Below are positions 46,772 to 56,053 of a stretch of DNA of 64,000 nucleotides, one piece after another. Position numbers and translations under genes: made by a program. The notes beneath the pieces are model-generated. The model was not told the origin of the DNA. It searched no databases and was given only the letters and a program-made list of their open reading frames with translations. The DNA is from Palsa-506 sp963836355 (GTDB lineage: Bacteria > Actinomycetota > Actinomycetes > Streptosporangiales > Streptosporangiaceae): positions 1 through 64,000 of the forward strand of contig CAWIJO010000002.1 of the NCBI GenBank assembly GCA_963836355.1. The letters run 5' to 3'. The stretch's first letter is position 1. Each line of letters opens with the position of its first letter.

Positions 46772-48067
46772 TCATATCGCGGGTTTGCGGTGCATCACGT
46801 AATGCAGCACGAGGAAGGGCAGCCCGAAGATGGAGAAGGCGTGCTCGGCTCGCAATTCGCCGTCCTGCACGTAGACGTCGAGCTGCTCGGCGAAGCCCTG
46901 AATCGCCAGCACGGTAAGCTCCCGAGTGGCAGGGTCAATATAGGCGAGGTAATGGCCGGGCTGATCCAGGTCGCTGCGGCTGGTCAGCACCAGGCCACCA
47001 CCGGCACGGGCACGGGGCAGCAGCGTCGCGGTGAAACTGGCCTGCGGTAGCGGGAAGCCGACGCTCACGTAGCCTCGGCCTCCGTGCCGGTAAGTGGTGT
47101 AGATGCCGACATAGATCGGCTCGTCGGTATCAGCGAACGACCGGATCCAGCCCCGGATCGCAATGACACCGGCATCGGCCGAGGTGATCGTGTCAATCCT
47201 GCTGCGGATGCCCCGTTGCGTCTCACGCTGATTCATTGGCACGTTCGCCTGTCCAAGAGGGCGCGCGACCGCGGTCCGGTAGAGCAGGTAGCCCGGGCGC
47301 ACCCACAGCCGCCACCGCGGAACGATGTCAAGAGTGAACCGCGTGGTGTGCTCATAGAACTCGCGGACCCGCGGGTCGATGCCCGCGGGGTCGAACTGCG
47401 GGCCGGCCAACTCATCCACCGAGGCGACGATGCCGACGTCAGGTGCATCAGCGACGTAGCGGCCGCCCAGCACCCCGGCCAGTTCGCGGACGTAACTGGT
47501 ACCGACGTAGCGGGACCGGGCTTCCAGCGGCACGACAAACGGCAGTTCCTCCGCCCGGACCCGCTCGGCGAGCAGGCTCACCTGCGCGTCCCGGAAAATC
47601 AGCGAGGACGCCACCCGATAGGCGAGCATCGTGGTGGCGGCGACCACCGACGCTGGCATCGGGCGCCGCCACGACCCGAGCACCTGGCCGACTGCGGCAC
47701 CGAACAGCGGCCCGAGCAGCACCTTCTGCGGGCGGATCCCGAGCAGGCCGCCGACGGTCCCGGTCACCGCCCCCACCGCGACAGGCTCAGCGCGGGTCAC
47801 ATGGCCCGCCACCCACCCGAGCGGGGCAACCAGCGCGGCACTGGTCACGATCCGCTGCCACAGCGGCGGGATCTCGCCGGGACGCTGCCGCGCGCGGGCC
47901 ACCGCCTCGGACACGGCCAGCCCGGCGGCTCCGGCGACCGCACCCGCGCCGGCAGCCCTCGCGCCCCGATGACCAGCAAGCGAAGCCCCAGCCACACCGC
48001 CAATAACACCCGCGACGATGACAGAGGCCTTCCGCCCCGCTACTACCCCCGTCTCATTCGCGGCCAT
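46772..48067 (-). CDS. Conserved actinobacterial protein with glycine/alanine-rich membrane segments
   Basis: 431 residues from the ATG at 48067. The first 140 residues hold several hydrophobic, Gly/Ala-rich stretches (VIVAGVIGGVAGASLAG, AVGAVTGTVGGLLGI, LLGPLFGAAVGQVLG) that look like membrane segments. The C-terminal 270 residues are soluble-looking and contain FTLDIVPRWRLWVRPGYLLY, then YVGIYTTYRHGGRGYVSVGF and LDQPGHYLAYIDPATRELTV. I do not recognise a characterised family and see no catalytic motif. It is a long intact gene in a decaying area, which suggests it is kept by selection. Confidence 0.7.
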   Translation of the reverse strand: MAANETGVVAGRKASVIVAGVIGGVAGASLAGHRGARAAGAGAVAGAAGLAVSEAVARARQRPGEIPPLWQRIVTSAALVAPLGWVAGHVTRAEPVAVGAVTGTVGGLLGIRPQKVLLGPLFGAAVGQVLGSWRRPMPASVVAATTMLAYRVASSLIFRDAQVSLLAERVRAEELPFVVPLEARSRYVGTSYVRELAGVLGGRYVADAPDVGIVASVDELAGPQFDPAGIDPRVREFYEHTTRFTLDIVPRWRLWVRPGYLLYRTAVARPLGQANVPMNQRETQRGIRSRIDTITSADAGVIAIRGWIRSFADTDEPIYVGIYTTYRHGGRGYVSVGFPLPQASFTATLLPRARAGGGLVLTSRSDLDQPGHYLAYIDPATRELTVLAIQGFAEQLDVYVQDGELRAEHAFSIFGLPFLVLHYVMHRKPAI

Positions 48068-48364
48068 CCTCAAAACCTACCGATCTCCGGGACGAGCACA
48101 GCCACCAAGACACTCGCCACCGCGGCGGCCAACCACTGCCACTACCTCATCAAGCCGATCAGACGTGAAGGCGCAATACCAAACGCACCGTCATCCCGGC
48201 GGCCAAGGGGCCGTCAGCGATGATCGAGCTATCAAAACCGCTGCCGGCAAGTCACCTACGGATCGCGCGCCGAGCCGCGACTTCCGGGCGTCCGAGCGGT
48301 TCTGGGTCGGCGGCCTGGCTCCCGGTCCGCGCTTGTCCTGCAGCCGGCCGGGAGTGGCGCGCTA

Positions 48365-49153
48365 TCAGCCGCGAGGGTCAGCCGCCTGCGACATTCGCAT
48401 CGCCTCAAGCGCGATCGGCGGCGGCGCCCGGAAGTCCCAGGCCCGGAACAGCACCGCGTTCGGCACGCCCATCGCGCGGCCCTGCACTGCGGTGATACCC
48501 GTGATCATCGGCCGCGGCGCAGGATGGCCCGGGATCCCGGCCAGATACTGTGCATGCGCCTCCAGAGAAGCGATACCTCGTTCCAGTGGCTCGCCGGTGA
48601 CATCCACCCCGTGTGTCGGCCGCGGATCCCCGGCCACCAGCAGCCAGCGCACCGAGTGCGGCTCCATGCCCTGGCCGAGCAACTCGGGGAAGACCCAGCG
48701 ATTGCCGGCATCGCGAAGCGCATCCAGCGCGGCAAGGCCAGCGACCCTGTGATCGGCCTGGTTCAGCCCGGCGACGAACTCCACGTCCCAGGACCCGACC
48801 AGCACAGCGTCCGGCTGGTGGGAGCGGATGGCGCGGGCGATGTCGCGCCGCATGGACAGGCTGTACTCCAGCACGCCGTCCGGGTAGTCGAGGAAGTCAA
48901 CCCGGGTAACACCGACCGCCTGCGAGCCGGCGACCTGCTCCCTGGTGCGCACCTCGGCAGTCTGCGCCGGCGGGCTGCTGTCCATGCCCGCTTCGCCGCG
49001 GGTCAGCAGCAGATAGGCCACCTCCACGCCCCGCGCTGTCCAGGCCGCGACCGCCGCCGACGTCCCATACTCCACATCGTCCGGGTGCGCCACCACGCAT
49101 AGCACACGACGGAAGTCCTCATCGGAGAACGGCGGGACCATCTCGGCGTCCAT
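48365..49153 (-). CDS. PIG-L/LmbE-family deacetylase
   Basis: 262 residues from the ATG at 49153. VLCVVAHPDDVEYG contains the zinc-binding AHPDD motif (His23, Asp26). NQADHRVAGLAALDAL supplies the third ligand His, and TRGEAGMDSS lies on the same sheet. The family removes N-acetyl groups from glucosamine derivatives, for example in mycothiol synthesis (MshB) or antibiotic and glycolipid pathways. Sequence outside the motifs does not decide which. It is cytoplasmic, with no operon partner on the same strand within 200 bases. Confidence 0.85.
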   Translation of the reverse strand: MDAEMVPPFSDEDFRRVLCVVAHPDDVEYGTSAAVAAWTARGVEVAYLLLTRGEAGMDSSPPAQTAEVRTREQVAGSQAVGVTRVDFLDYPDGVLEYSLSMRRDIARAIRSHQPDAVLVGSWDVEFVAGLNQADHRVAGLAALDALRDAGNRWVFPELLGQGMEPHSVRWLLVAGDPRPTHGVDVTGEPLERGIASLEAHAQYLAGIPGHPAPRPMITGITAVQGRAMGVPNAVLFRAWDFRAPPPIALEAMRMSQAADPRG

Positions 49154-49377
49154 AGATGGAGCGTAGCGGCTGCTGAATGCGGTGGAACACCAGCACCCGG
49201 TGGTTAGCCAGCAGCACTGCGGGAACTCCCGGGTGTTCGAGGCCCGGATGCTGGCCACCGCCTGATCAGACCCGCGCGGCCCGTAGCCGGCCACCGGCAC
49301 CCCGGCTGCCAGGCTGCCAGGCTGCCAGCCCGAGCATCGCCATGGCCTCCACCCAGCAGCCGATCGGACGACTTCGG

Positions 49378-49686
49378 TTAGCTATGGGAAGCAGAGCCTG
49401 CGCTGCGGGCCGATGAACCCCACCGGAAGGCCAGCCGCTGATCGGGCGCCAGCTCCAGCAGCTCGGAGTCGAAGCCGCCGACGATGACGCCGTTGTCGGC
49501 TTTCCAGGTGCGGTAGGCACCGCCGGGCCGCTCGTAGATCTCTGCCCTGACCACTTCTTGGCTGCCGGGGGCCAGCCACTGGCGTACCAGCTCCGGGTCG
49601 AGCCAGGCGCGGTAGACGCGGTGGCCCGCGGCAGGGAGGGTGCGCTCGGTGCGCACCTCGATGTGCTGTGCAGGCTGCGAGGTCAT
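49378..49686 (-). pseudogene. AHSA1/SRPBCC protein, truncated
   Basis: The start MTSQPAQHIEVRTERTLPAA, then VYRAWLDPELVRQWLAPGSQ and LAPDQRLAFRWG, is the first 85 residues of an AHSA1-type SRPBCC protein. The frame then ends in ARSAGSASHS and the remaining half is missing; another frame continues FIGPQRR. It is divergent from the HxlR gene, the usual arrangement for such pairs. Confidence 0.7.
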
Positions 49687-49724
49687 CGGCTGCTCCCCTT
49701 CGCGAGGGTTCTCTTAACACCACC

Positions 49725-50267
49725 ATGGATGTGGCCGGCGAGCCCTGGTCCCCGCTCATCGTGCGGAACATCTACATCGGCATCACCCGGTTCGACCAGC
49801 TGCAGCAGAGCCTGGGCCTTTCCCGCAAGGTGCTCGCCGGACGGCTGCGCTGGCTGACCAAAACCGGCGTGCTGGAACGGCGAGAGTACTCCAGCCGGCC
49901 GCCACGGCATGAGTACCTGCTGACCGCCAAGGGGCTAGAGCTGTTCGAGGTGCTCATGGTGATGGTGCGCTGGGGAGACAAGTGGCTGGCTGGAGAGTCC
50001 GGGCCGCCGGTGTTGTACTGGCACCACGCCTGCTGCCAGATCAGCCACGTCGAGCTACATTGCTCCGAATGCGGCCAGCCAATGCGGGCCACCGACATCG
50101 ACGCGCTCCCTGGCCGCGGCGCGGCCACCACCACCACCCCCGCCGCGGTGGCCGCGCGCGCCGCCAGGCAGGCAGCGCCCTGTCCTGGGCTGCTGCGGCA
50201 TCGATTTCCGCCGGCCCGGATGACTCGGTGCGGCAGGATCCCCAGCCTGCCCTCGGACCGCCCGTAA
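49725..50267 (+). CDS. HxlR-family transcriptional regulator
   Basis: 180 residues from the ATG at 49725. MDVAGEPWSPLIVRNIYIGI, then FDQLQQSLGLSRKVLAGRLR and LTKTGVLERREYSSRPPRHE form the HxlR winged helix. The N-terminal cysteine-containing helix is absent, so the start may be truncated. A C-terminal zinc-like group CCQISHVELHCSECGQPM is followed by an Ala/Thr-rich tail. It probably controlled the divergent SRPBCC gene, now broken. Confidence 0.75.
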   Translation: MDVAGEPWSPLIVRNIYIGITRFDQLQQSLGLSRKVLAGRLRWLTKTGVLERREYSSRPPRHEYLLTAKGLELFEVLMVMVRWGDKWLAGESGPPVLYWHHACCQISHVELHCSECGQPMRATDIDALPGRGAATTTTPAAVAARAARQAAPCPGLLRHRFPPARMTRCGRIPSLPSDRP

Positions 50268-50609
50268 GCGATGCGTCCCAGTTCAGCACAGACAGAGCAT
50301 GGCATTCTGCGCGCTCGTGGTCGCATGGCGCGGCGAGGGGGGTGACGGGTGCCAGGTTCGGCGTTCTGGAGCGGTCGCCGAGTCTGGTGGTTCCGCGTGG
50401 GCGGTGATCTGCTGTGCGCACAGATCAGATATTCTGCCGACTGCGGGTTCGGCCCCAGATGGCGGTCGGCGGGTGAAGCGTGCGCGGCAGAGATCAGGGC
50501 TCCTCGTGAGGCTCCCCGCCTGGGCGACTGACGCCCCCCGAAGGCGGCAGGTGAGCCCCTGCAGCTCACGTCCTACCGTGTGTGCTGACTTCTTGACAGG
50601 GAGGCGGTT
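50268..50609. other. Intergenic stretch without recognised genes
   Basis: No credible start site or domain was seen. The ribosome-binding site of the VOC gene (GGGAGG) lies at its right edge. Confidence 0.35.
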
Positions 50610-50987
50610 ATGCCGAGGATTACGCGGCTGGGCAGGGTGATAGTACCCGTGTCCGGCCAAGACGAGGCGATTAGCTTTTATACGAACACCCTTGGGTTCT
50701 CGGTTGTCGCCGATGTCCCGTTCGGCGAAAATGACCGCTGGGTCGAGGTTGCCCCGCCTGGCGGGGGCGCGGCTCTGGCCTTGGTGCCACCCCAGGGCGG
50801 CTACCAGCCCGGCAGGATGACTGGCATTGCCCTCGAGTCGCCCGATCCCCGCGCGGATCACGCCGAGCTGCAGAGCAAGGGGGTAAATGTCGATGCCGAG
50901 CTTATGGGCGGCGACGGGACGGTACCGCTGCTGTTCTTCTTCCGGGACAACGACAACAACCAGCTCATGATCGTCCAGGCTCAATAG
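50610..50987 (+). CDS. VOC-family protein (glyoxalase/bleomycin-resistance fold)
   Basis: 125 residues, ATG at 50610 eight bases after GGGAGG. ITRLGRVIVPVSGQDEAISF and YTNTLGFSVVADVPFGENDR followed by WVEVAPP, then LLFFFRDNDNNQLMIVQ, make one complete VOC domain. The first metal ligand is Val or Arg rather than His, so it may be a binding protein rather than an enzyme. Many such proteins are annotated as glyoxalase-like. It is probably monocistronic. Confidence 0.8.
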   Translation: MPRITRLGRVIVPVSGQDEAISFYTNTLGFSVVADVPFGENDRWVEVAPPGGGAALALVPPQGGYQPGRMTGIALESPDPRADHAELQSKGVNVDAELMGGDGTVPLLFFFRDNDNNQLMIVQAQ

Positions 50988-51598
50988 CGGCTCGGCGCCT
51001 CCAGCACCAAGCAGCCTGCACGACCTGGGTCAGCGCCGTTCCTCAGGCCACGCAGCCGCACAAATGGCTGTCGGCAGCGTTCATGCCGCAGCTGGGCGGT
51101 CGCAGCGAGCCCTTGCGCATGTGCCCGGGCCTGGTCGGCCTTGACCGCCCGCGTTCAAGGCTGGAACGCCCGGCGCCTTCCTGCCCGGGCCAGCGCTTCC
51201 CGGGCCTGCGCAGCGAGGGTGCCGACAAGGTCGGCCGCCGACGGCAGGTCGCTGATCATGGCCTCGCTGGCCGCACCGGCAGCGGTGGCAGGTCGCTTCG
51301 CGCCACGCCATCGCGATACGCCAGCCTGGCAGCCGGTGGTTGCTGGATCGCGCTTTGGTCGATGGGCGCGAAGTCCCCGTGGCGGTGACCGCCGGCGGGC
51401 AGCTACATGGCCGTCTCCGGGCAGTCTCTCGTGGCCGTCGTCAGCCATCGCCAAACGGCGCGGGAAGAAGATCGCCACCATCGCGAATCGCCCGCAGGCT
51501 GCTGACCCGCGCCTACCACTTGCTCGCCAGCGCCAGGCTTAACTACGCGAAGAACCGGCTGGCAGCTACAGGCGAATGGCCGCCGGATCACCGTGGGC
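50988..51598. other. Gene-poor stretch with a possible IS110 fragment
   Basis: Around 51440-51560 two frames together read RGKKIATIA and RRLLTRAYHLLASARLN, which resembles the C-terminal end of IS110-type transposases. Nothing else recognisable was found. Confidence 0.35.
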
Positions 51599-51913
51599 TC
51601 ATACCCGGTAGTGGTGGCGATAGTGCCGTGACCAGGGCACTGCTAGCCAGCGGGATGGCCGGCGTCCCTGCTGCCGCCGTCGCGCCAGCCATTCCCGCAG
51701 TATGATTCTGGCGAAATGGAGTTGCGCTCGCGCCGTGCTCAGGAAGCTGGTACCGGGAGGGCCGGGCTTGCGGCGCTGACCTTGCGTGTGCAATGCGCAG
51801 GTGGCTGCGCCCGGCGCGGTGGGCAGGCGGCACCTGCGCCTGGTGCGCGTGCAGGCGCCGCACTGGGCGTCGGGATCTGGTGGCATCGTGGTGAGATAGC
51901 CCGGCGTTCGCAT
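51599..51913 (-). CDS. Small cysteine-rich (zinc-ribbon-like) protein
   Basis: 104 residues. The ATG at 51913-51911 follows AGGAGG, a strong ribosome-binding site. QCGACTRTRRRCRLPTAPGA and ATCALH give a C-x2-C-x6-C-x9-C-x2-H spacing that could bind zinc. The rest is basic (LREWLARRRQQGRRPSRW), so DNA or RNA binding is likely. Similar C..C...CR.....G...C..H proteins occur in phages and mobile elements. No named family can be given. Confidence 0.6.
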   Translation of the reverse strand: MRTPGYLTTMPPDPDAQCGACTRTRRRCRLPTAPGAATCALHTQGQRRKPGPPGTSFLSTARAQLHFARIILREWLARRRQQGRRPSRWLAVPWSRHYRHHYRV

Positions 51914-52320
51914 TGTGCCTCCTGATATCAGCTTGGCGCCATGTTGCGGCTGGCTGATGAAGGCGAGGCGAAGATTGTGTATAAAGCCCGTGTCGATCTC
52001 GCCGGGCACGCAGTGCCGGACAGTCCGCCGGCCGCTTCCGGCGGAACGCCACGCTGGAGTCGATGGCGTCCTGCCGGCTCCGGCCTGCCGACCCGTGACG
52101 TTGTTGTCAGCGGGCTCGGCGGCCGGGATGAGTCAGCGAAAGCCGGCATTCTCTGCCAGGCATGGCTGCCGGGGATCAGCTCGCAGGCGAATGCGGCGTC
52201 CCCGGTGCCACGCGGGGTTCGCATAGCCCGGCCATCGACAAGATCATCATCAACTCTGGCTCCCCCAGTGGCTACCTAACGACCATCTCAATGATCACGG
52301 CATGCCTTTTGGCCCGTATC
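51914..52320. other. Intergenic stretch without recognised genes
   Basis: No gene found. The right edge leads into the palindrome and repeated segment at 52321. Confidence 0.35.
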
Positions 52321-52419
52321 GTTAGCATAGCTAACCTTCAGCAACCCAGAACGGCCACCTGAAACTCGTTGCTGCCTGGCCAGAATGGCCCACAGGAGCG
52401 ATCGGCGACGGCGTGCCCC
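52321..52419. repeat. Palindrome plus 80-base segment shared with the tRNA remnant region
   Basis: GTTAGCATAGCTAAC (52321-52335) is a perfect GTTAGC-N3-GCTAAC palindrome. The following bases (AACGGCCACCTGAAACTCG onward to 52419) are about three-quarters identical to 62332-62397, which also follows such a palindrome. A third palindrome is found upstream of the integrase relic. Confidence 0.75.
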
Positions 52420-52429
52420 CAGCGAGCAC

Positions 52430-52697
52430 CACCACCACCACCACCACCACCAACAACGGCGGGTTCTGCAACACTCAGTTTGACCGTCTCATCGCGGAAG
52501 CCCAGATACTCCAGCTCACCGATCCGGCCACCGCACAAGACATCTGGGCCAAGGCCGACCAGCTTGCAGTCGACCAAGCCGCATGGGTGCCGCTGGTGAA
52601 ACACCGCCTCCGCCGAACTGCTCTCCCGCCGAGCCGGCCATTTCACACTCGACGCCAACAGCCTCCCGCAGATCGACCAGCTCTGGGTACGGTAAGT
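52430..52697 (+). pseudogene. Peptide-ABC-transporter substrate-binding protein, C-terminal relic
   Basis: NGGFCNTQFDRLIAEAQILQ, then DPATAQDIWAKADQLAVDQA and AWVPLV, continues after a one-base shift near 52597 as ASAELLSRRAGHFTLDANSL and PQIDQLWVR, with a stop at 52695-52697. It matches the end of family-5 solute-binding proteins. A run of nine CAC codons precedes it. Confidence 0.75.
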
Positions 52698-52716
52698 GCG
52701 GCCCGGGGCCCGGTGT

Positions 52717-52752
52717 GGCATCTGCCAGCCACGACTGCGGCTGGACGTGGCC
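52717..52752. repeat. 36-base perfect repeat of 62215-62250
   Basis: GGCATCTGCCAGCCACGACT and the next 16 bases (to GGACGTGGCC) are identical to 62215-62250. Together with the palindrome-linked repeat it marks a link between this area and the tRNA remnant. Confidence 0.9.
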
Positions 52753-52906
52753 CGACATGACCTGATGCCGGCACAGACAACGAAGACCTGCTGCGCGACC
52801 CGCTTTACCTCGGCTATCCGAAGCCGCGCCTGCGCGGCCGCCGGGAGCAATTGTCAAGACCTGTGGATCGGATTCTGTAGCCCGCTGGGCGCCATTGCCT
52901 GGGCGC

Positions 52907-53893
52907 TCAGAGTTCGATCTCCTCGCCGATCCCCTGCATGTGTGCAGCCGCGAGGACCAGAGCAGCAGCTGCGGCGTCCTGTACCGCGACGCCGACAGAC
53001 TTGTAGAGCGTGATCTGCTCGGGTGATGTCCGGCCGGGCTTTCTCCCAGCGACAATCTCGCCCAATTCGGCATGCACATGGTCCGCGGTAATGACGCCGT
53101 CACGGATGGGCATCAGCAGGTCGTTGCTGCCCGCCGGGAACGAAGCCAGTGCGGCGTTCCGGGATTCCACGCACACGAGCGCGTCGGCGACTGTGGCGTC
53201 GTCGACCTCGCGGCCGGCGCGATTGTAGCCCACGGAGGTGATGTGGACTCCGGGGGTCAGCCAGGAGCGCCGGATGACCGGATTGACCGTATGTGTGGTC
53301 GCGCACGCGATGTCGGCGCCGTCGAGCGCTGCGCGGTATGAGGACACGGCGCGTACCTCCGCATCCAGCGCGCCTGCCAACTCTCCCGCCAGTGCCGCCG
53401 CTTTCGCCGGGTTCCGCCCGGCAACCCGTACCTGCCGGATCGGTCGTACCCGGCACATCGCGCTCGCGTGCGATCGTGCCTGCGCCCCAGTCCCGAGGAT
53501 GGCCAAGATCATTGCATCGGCCCGGGCGAGCAGACGCGCCGACAGCGCCGAGCACGCGCCCGTGCGCATCGCGGTGATGGCGGTACCGTCCAGCAACGCC
53601 ACGGGCTGGCCAGTGCGTGGATCGAAGGTGACGATTACCGCCTGATGGGTCGGCAGCCCAGCCCCAGCGTTGTGGGGAAACAGCGAGACCAGCTTGCTCA
53701 TCAGCACCTCGGCTGAGGGCACGAATCCTGGCATCGCGGCTAGGAACCCTTCAGGCTCGGGGACGAGCGCGGCGACGCGATCCGGCACCGAGGCACGCCC
53801 GCTGCTGAGGTCGGCCATCGCCGGAGCCAAGGCATCGATCAGGGCATCCACATCGGTCAGCGCCTCGACCTGCATACGATTCAGAATGAGCAT
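52907..53893 (-). CDS. Ornithine cyclodeaminase / mu-crystallin family protein
   Basis: 328 residues from the ATG at 53893. MLILNRMQVEALTDVDALID opens the fold. PVALLDGTAITAMRTGACSA is the substrate/NAD loop typical of the family, and LAILGTGAQARSHASAM is the Rossmann GxGxQ motif. Members convert ornithine to proline with loss of ammonia, or reduce imino acids; specificity cannot be read here. Length and motif order are normal. No proline or amino-acid cluster surrounds it, so it may serve as a stand-alone catabolic or siderophore-precursor enzyme. Confidence 0.85.
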   Translation of the reverse strand: MLILNRMQVEALTDVDALIDALAPAMADLSSGRASVPDRVAALVPEPEGFLAAMPGFVPSAEVLMSKLVSLFPHNAGAGLPTHQAVIVTFDPRTGQPVALLDGTAITAMRTGACSALSARLLARADAMILAILGTGAQARSHASAMCRVRPIRQVRVAGRNPAKAAALAGELAGALDAEVRAVSSYRAALDGADIACATTHTVNPVIRRSWLTPGVHITSVGYNRAGREVDDATVADALVCVESRNAALASFPAGSNDLLMPIRDGVITADHVHAELGEIVAGRKPGRTSPEQITLYKSVGVAVQDAAAAALVLAAAHMQGIGEEIEL

Positions 53894-53955
53894 CCTGGAC
53901 CTCCCTCATAGGGCTCCTGTGGCTGTCATCCGCCGCTGGATGAGGGTCGGACATT

Positions 53956-54372
53956 TCAGGCGGCGGCGGCGTCGGGTGTCTTCGCCGACTGATCTTCTGG
54001 TCGCTCAACGAGTTTGCCGTTGACGAAGGTGGCGCCAGCGCGAACGAGCGCGACCAGGTGGGCGCCGTTGACCGCGCGCCAGCGGGTCTGCGCTGACTCG
54101 ATGAGCTTGAACGCCATCGCCAGCCCGGCGGCGCGGCTGCCCGGCCCGCGGGTGACCTTCGTCCTGTGCCTTACCGAGGCGAAGGCTGACTCGATCGGGT
54201 TCGTGGTTCGTAGGTGGATCCAATGCTCGGCGGGGTAGTCGTAGAACGCGAGCAGCTCGTCGAGGTGGTCGGTGATCTTCGCGACCGCCTTCGGGAACTT
54301 GGCGCCGAGCAGCTCGGCGAAGGCCTTCACCGCTGCCATGGTACGGGTCTTGTCCTCGGCGCCCCAGATCCG
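53956..54372 (-). pseudogene. IS256-family transposase, C-terminal fragment
   Basis: AEDKTRTMAAVKAFAELLGA, then KFPKAVAKITDHLDELLAFY and TTNPIESAFASVRHRTKVTR (with the catalytic Glu in NPIES) cover the last 130 residues of IS256-type transposases. The N-terminal two thirds with the first two catalytic aspartates are gone. Confidence 0.85.
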
Positions 54373-54839
54373 TCCCCCAGGGCACGCCGCCGACAGGGCT
54401 ACGCCGAACGCGGCGCACACACGCGCTCTCCGCCTAGCCAACCAACGGCAGCACACCTGTTCCCCCGTTACCCACCTCCCGCTGGCATATGAACAAGCGC
54501 TCGACCATAGCAGTAGGACGCTACATCGGCGACAGCCCCAAAACAGCACTTCAGAGAACGTGTTTACGACGAGATAAGTATTCCTTCGCCAGTTACTTCG
54601 GAGACGCCCCACTGCTGCTTTGTCGTCGGCACGTGAACACTGACCCCGGCGTGGCATCGGCGGATTCCAGTTATCGTCGCAGCACGAGCGACTGTGACGG
54701 GCTGGAATCGTAGCGGCTGGGTCAGCGGATCGCCGGTGCGGGCTACCGCGGCGACCGGTGTGCTGGCTTGCCGGGACCAAGCGGCGTGGCACGCTCAGGC
54801 CGGAGAACCGGGCGGCGGCGTGCAGCACGGGCTGACCTG
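54373..54839. other. Gene-poor, lower-GC stretch
   Basis: The base composition is visibly lower in GC than the surroundings (for example 54480-54700). No protein family was recognised. It may be remnant IS or phage sequence. Confidence 0.35.
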
Positions 54840-55334
54840 TTACGCGCGGAGGTCGAGAGCCCAGTCGCTGCACGTCATGAGATTGCCTTTCGGGTACTCG
54901 AACTGGCATTCGCCGAGCTCGATGAAACCCGCCTTCTGGCAGACCGAGTTGGAGGCGTCGTTGCCGGCCGAGGGGGACACGTGCAGGTAGCGGCGTGCCC
55001 CCTCGCGCCGGGCCCTCGTCACGATGGCGGCGACCGCGTCGGCGCCGAGGCCGCGGCCCTAATGCTCGGGAAAGATGTGCCACCCGGCCTCGTAGACCGG
55101 CTCGCCGCGCCAGTTCTTCTCCCAGTAGCCGACAGCCCCGGCGGGGACGGATCCGGAGAGGATCTTGAACATCCAGGTGGCGCCCGCCGCGATGCCGTCT
55201 AGGTAGCGCCGGTGGGTGCCGACGATCTGCTCATGGCTTTGCGGGCCGCCAAGGTATCGCATCATCTCGGGGTCGGAGAGGAAGCGTTCGGTCAGCCGGA
55301 AGTCGGCCTCGGACAAGAGCTGGAGCTCGATCAT
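54840..55334 (-). pseudogene. GNAT acetyltransferase interrupted by an in-frame amber codon
   Basis: The frame from ATG 55334 reads LTERFLSDPEMMRYLGGPQS, then AGWHIFPEH, stops at TAG (55059-55061) and continues in the same frame as GRGLGADAVAAIVTRARREG, then HVSPSAGNDASNSVCQKAGF. The stop replaces a codon in the acetyl-CoA-binding motif (expected Q before GRG.G), so one C-to-T change (CAG to TAG) would explain it. Without it a full 164-residue ribosomal-protein-acetylase-like GNAT would be made. Confidence 0.85.
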
Positions 55335-55341
55335 GCCGGCA

Positions 55342-55620
55342 TCATAGGCGCCCTCTCGACTCGGCGGCGATGCGCTCGGCGGTGTGTGCGGCCAGCAAGG
55401 TGCCTTCCTCCGGGACGCAACTGCGCAGCCACACTGCGGGGGTGTACCAGCCGAGTGTCTCGCGCGGCCGGTCGTTCAGCTCGGCGGCGACCTGCGCAAG
55501 GTCCTCGCGGTCGTGAGCGGCCAGGTTGGTGCCCTTGGGGAAGTACTGTGCAGCAACCCGCTTGTGTTCTCGTTGGTGATCCCGGCGGATCCAGTCGCAA
55601 TCCTTGGCCGACCGACCCGC
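55342..55620 (-). pseudogene. IS30-family transposase, C-terminal fragment
   Basis: NENTSGLL then, after a shift, QYFPKGTNLAAHDREDLAQV and AAELNDRPRETLGWYTPAVW match the conserved end of IS30 transposases (N.N..LRQYFPKGTDLS, LN.RPRK.LGW.TP). The frame ends at 55342. Confidence 0.75.
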
Positions 55621-56053
55621 GCCGCAGGTACTTCGCTAGTGACGCAGCTCACCCGGGCTGACGCTGACCACAATGCGCAGCCGAACAGCCCACGACAGCC
55701 GCGCACGGAGCCGATCTGCGCGGTGGTGCGCCGTTGGGTGAGCCATGGATGTAGCGCGGAGCGGACCGTTCTGCGCGTTTGCTGGCTACCTTCATGCTCG
55801 ATGCTCTGGACGTCTCCCGCGCTTGTTACTGGCGGTGGTGCCCGCTCGGGTCTCGCGCAGCGCCGTGGCCGTGGCCCAGCGACAAGCCAGGCCCCGCCGG
55901 TACTCGGGCTCTACAGCAGACCGCCGCTGGATGCTCACCAGGCCTCATCACGCGACTGACGCTACGCCGACCTCTCTGGCGCCGCCGCCCCGATGGCCCG
56001 GCGGGCGACCGCTACCTGCAACAGGTGTTCGCCGCCGCGTTCTAACGCTTCGG
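55621..56053. other. Intergenic stretch without recognised genes
   Basis: Short open frames on both strands show no known domain. Confidence 0.3.
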
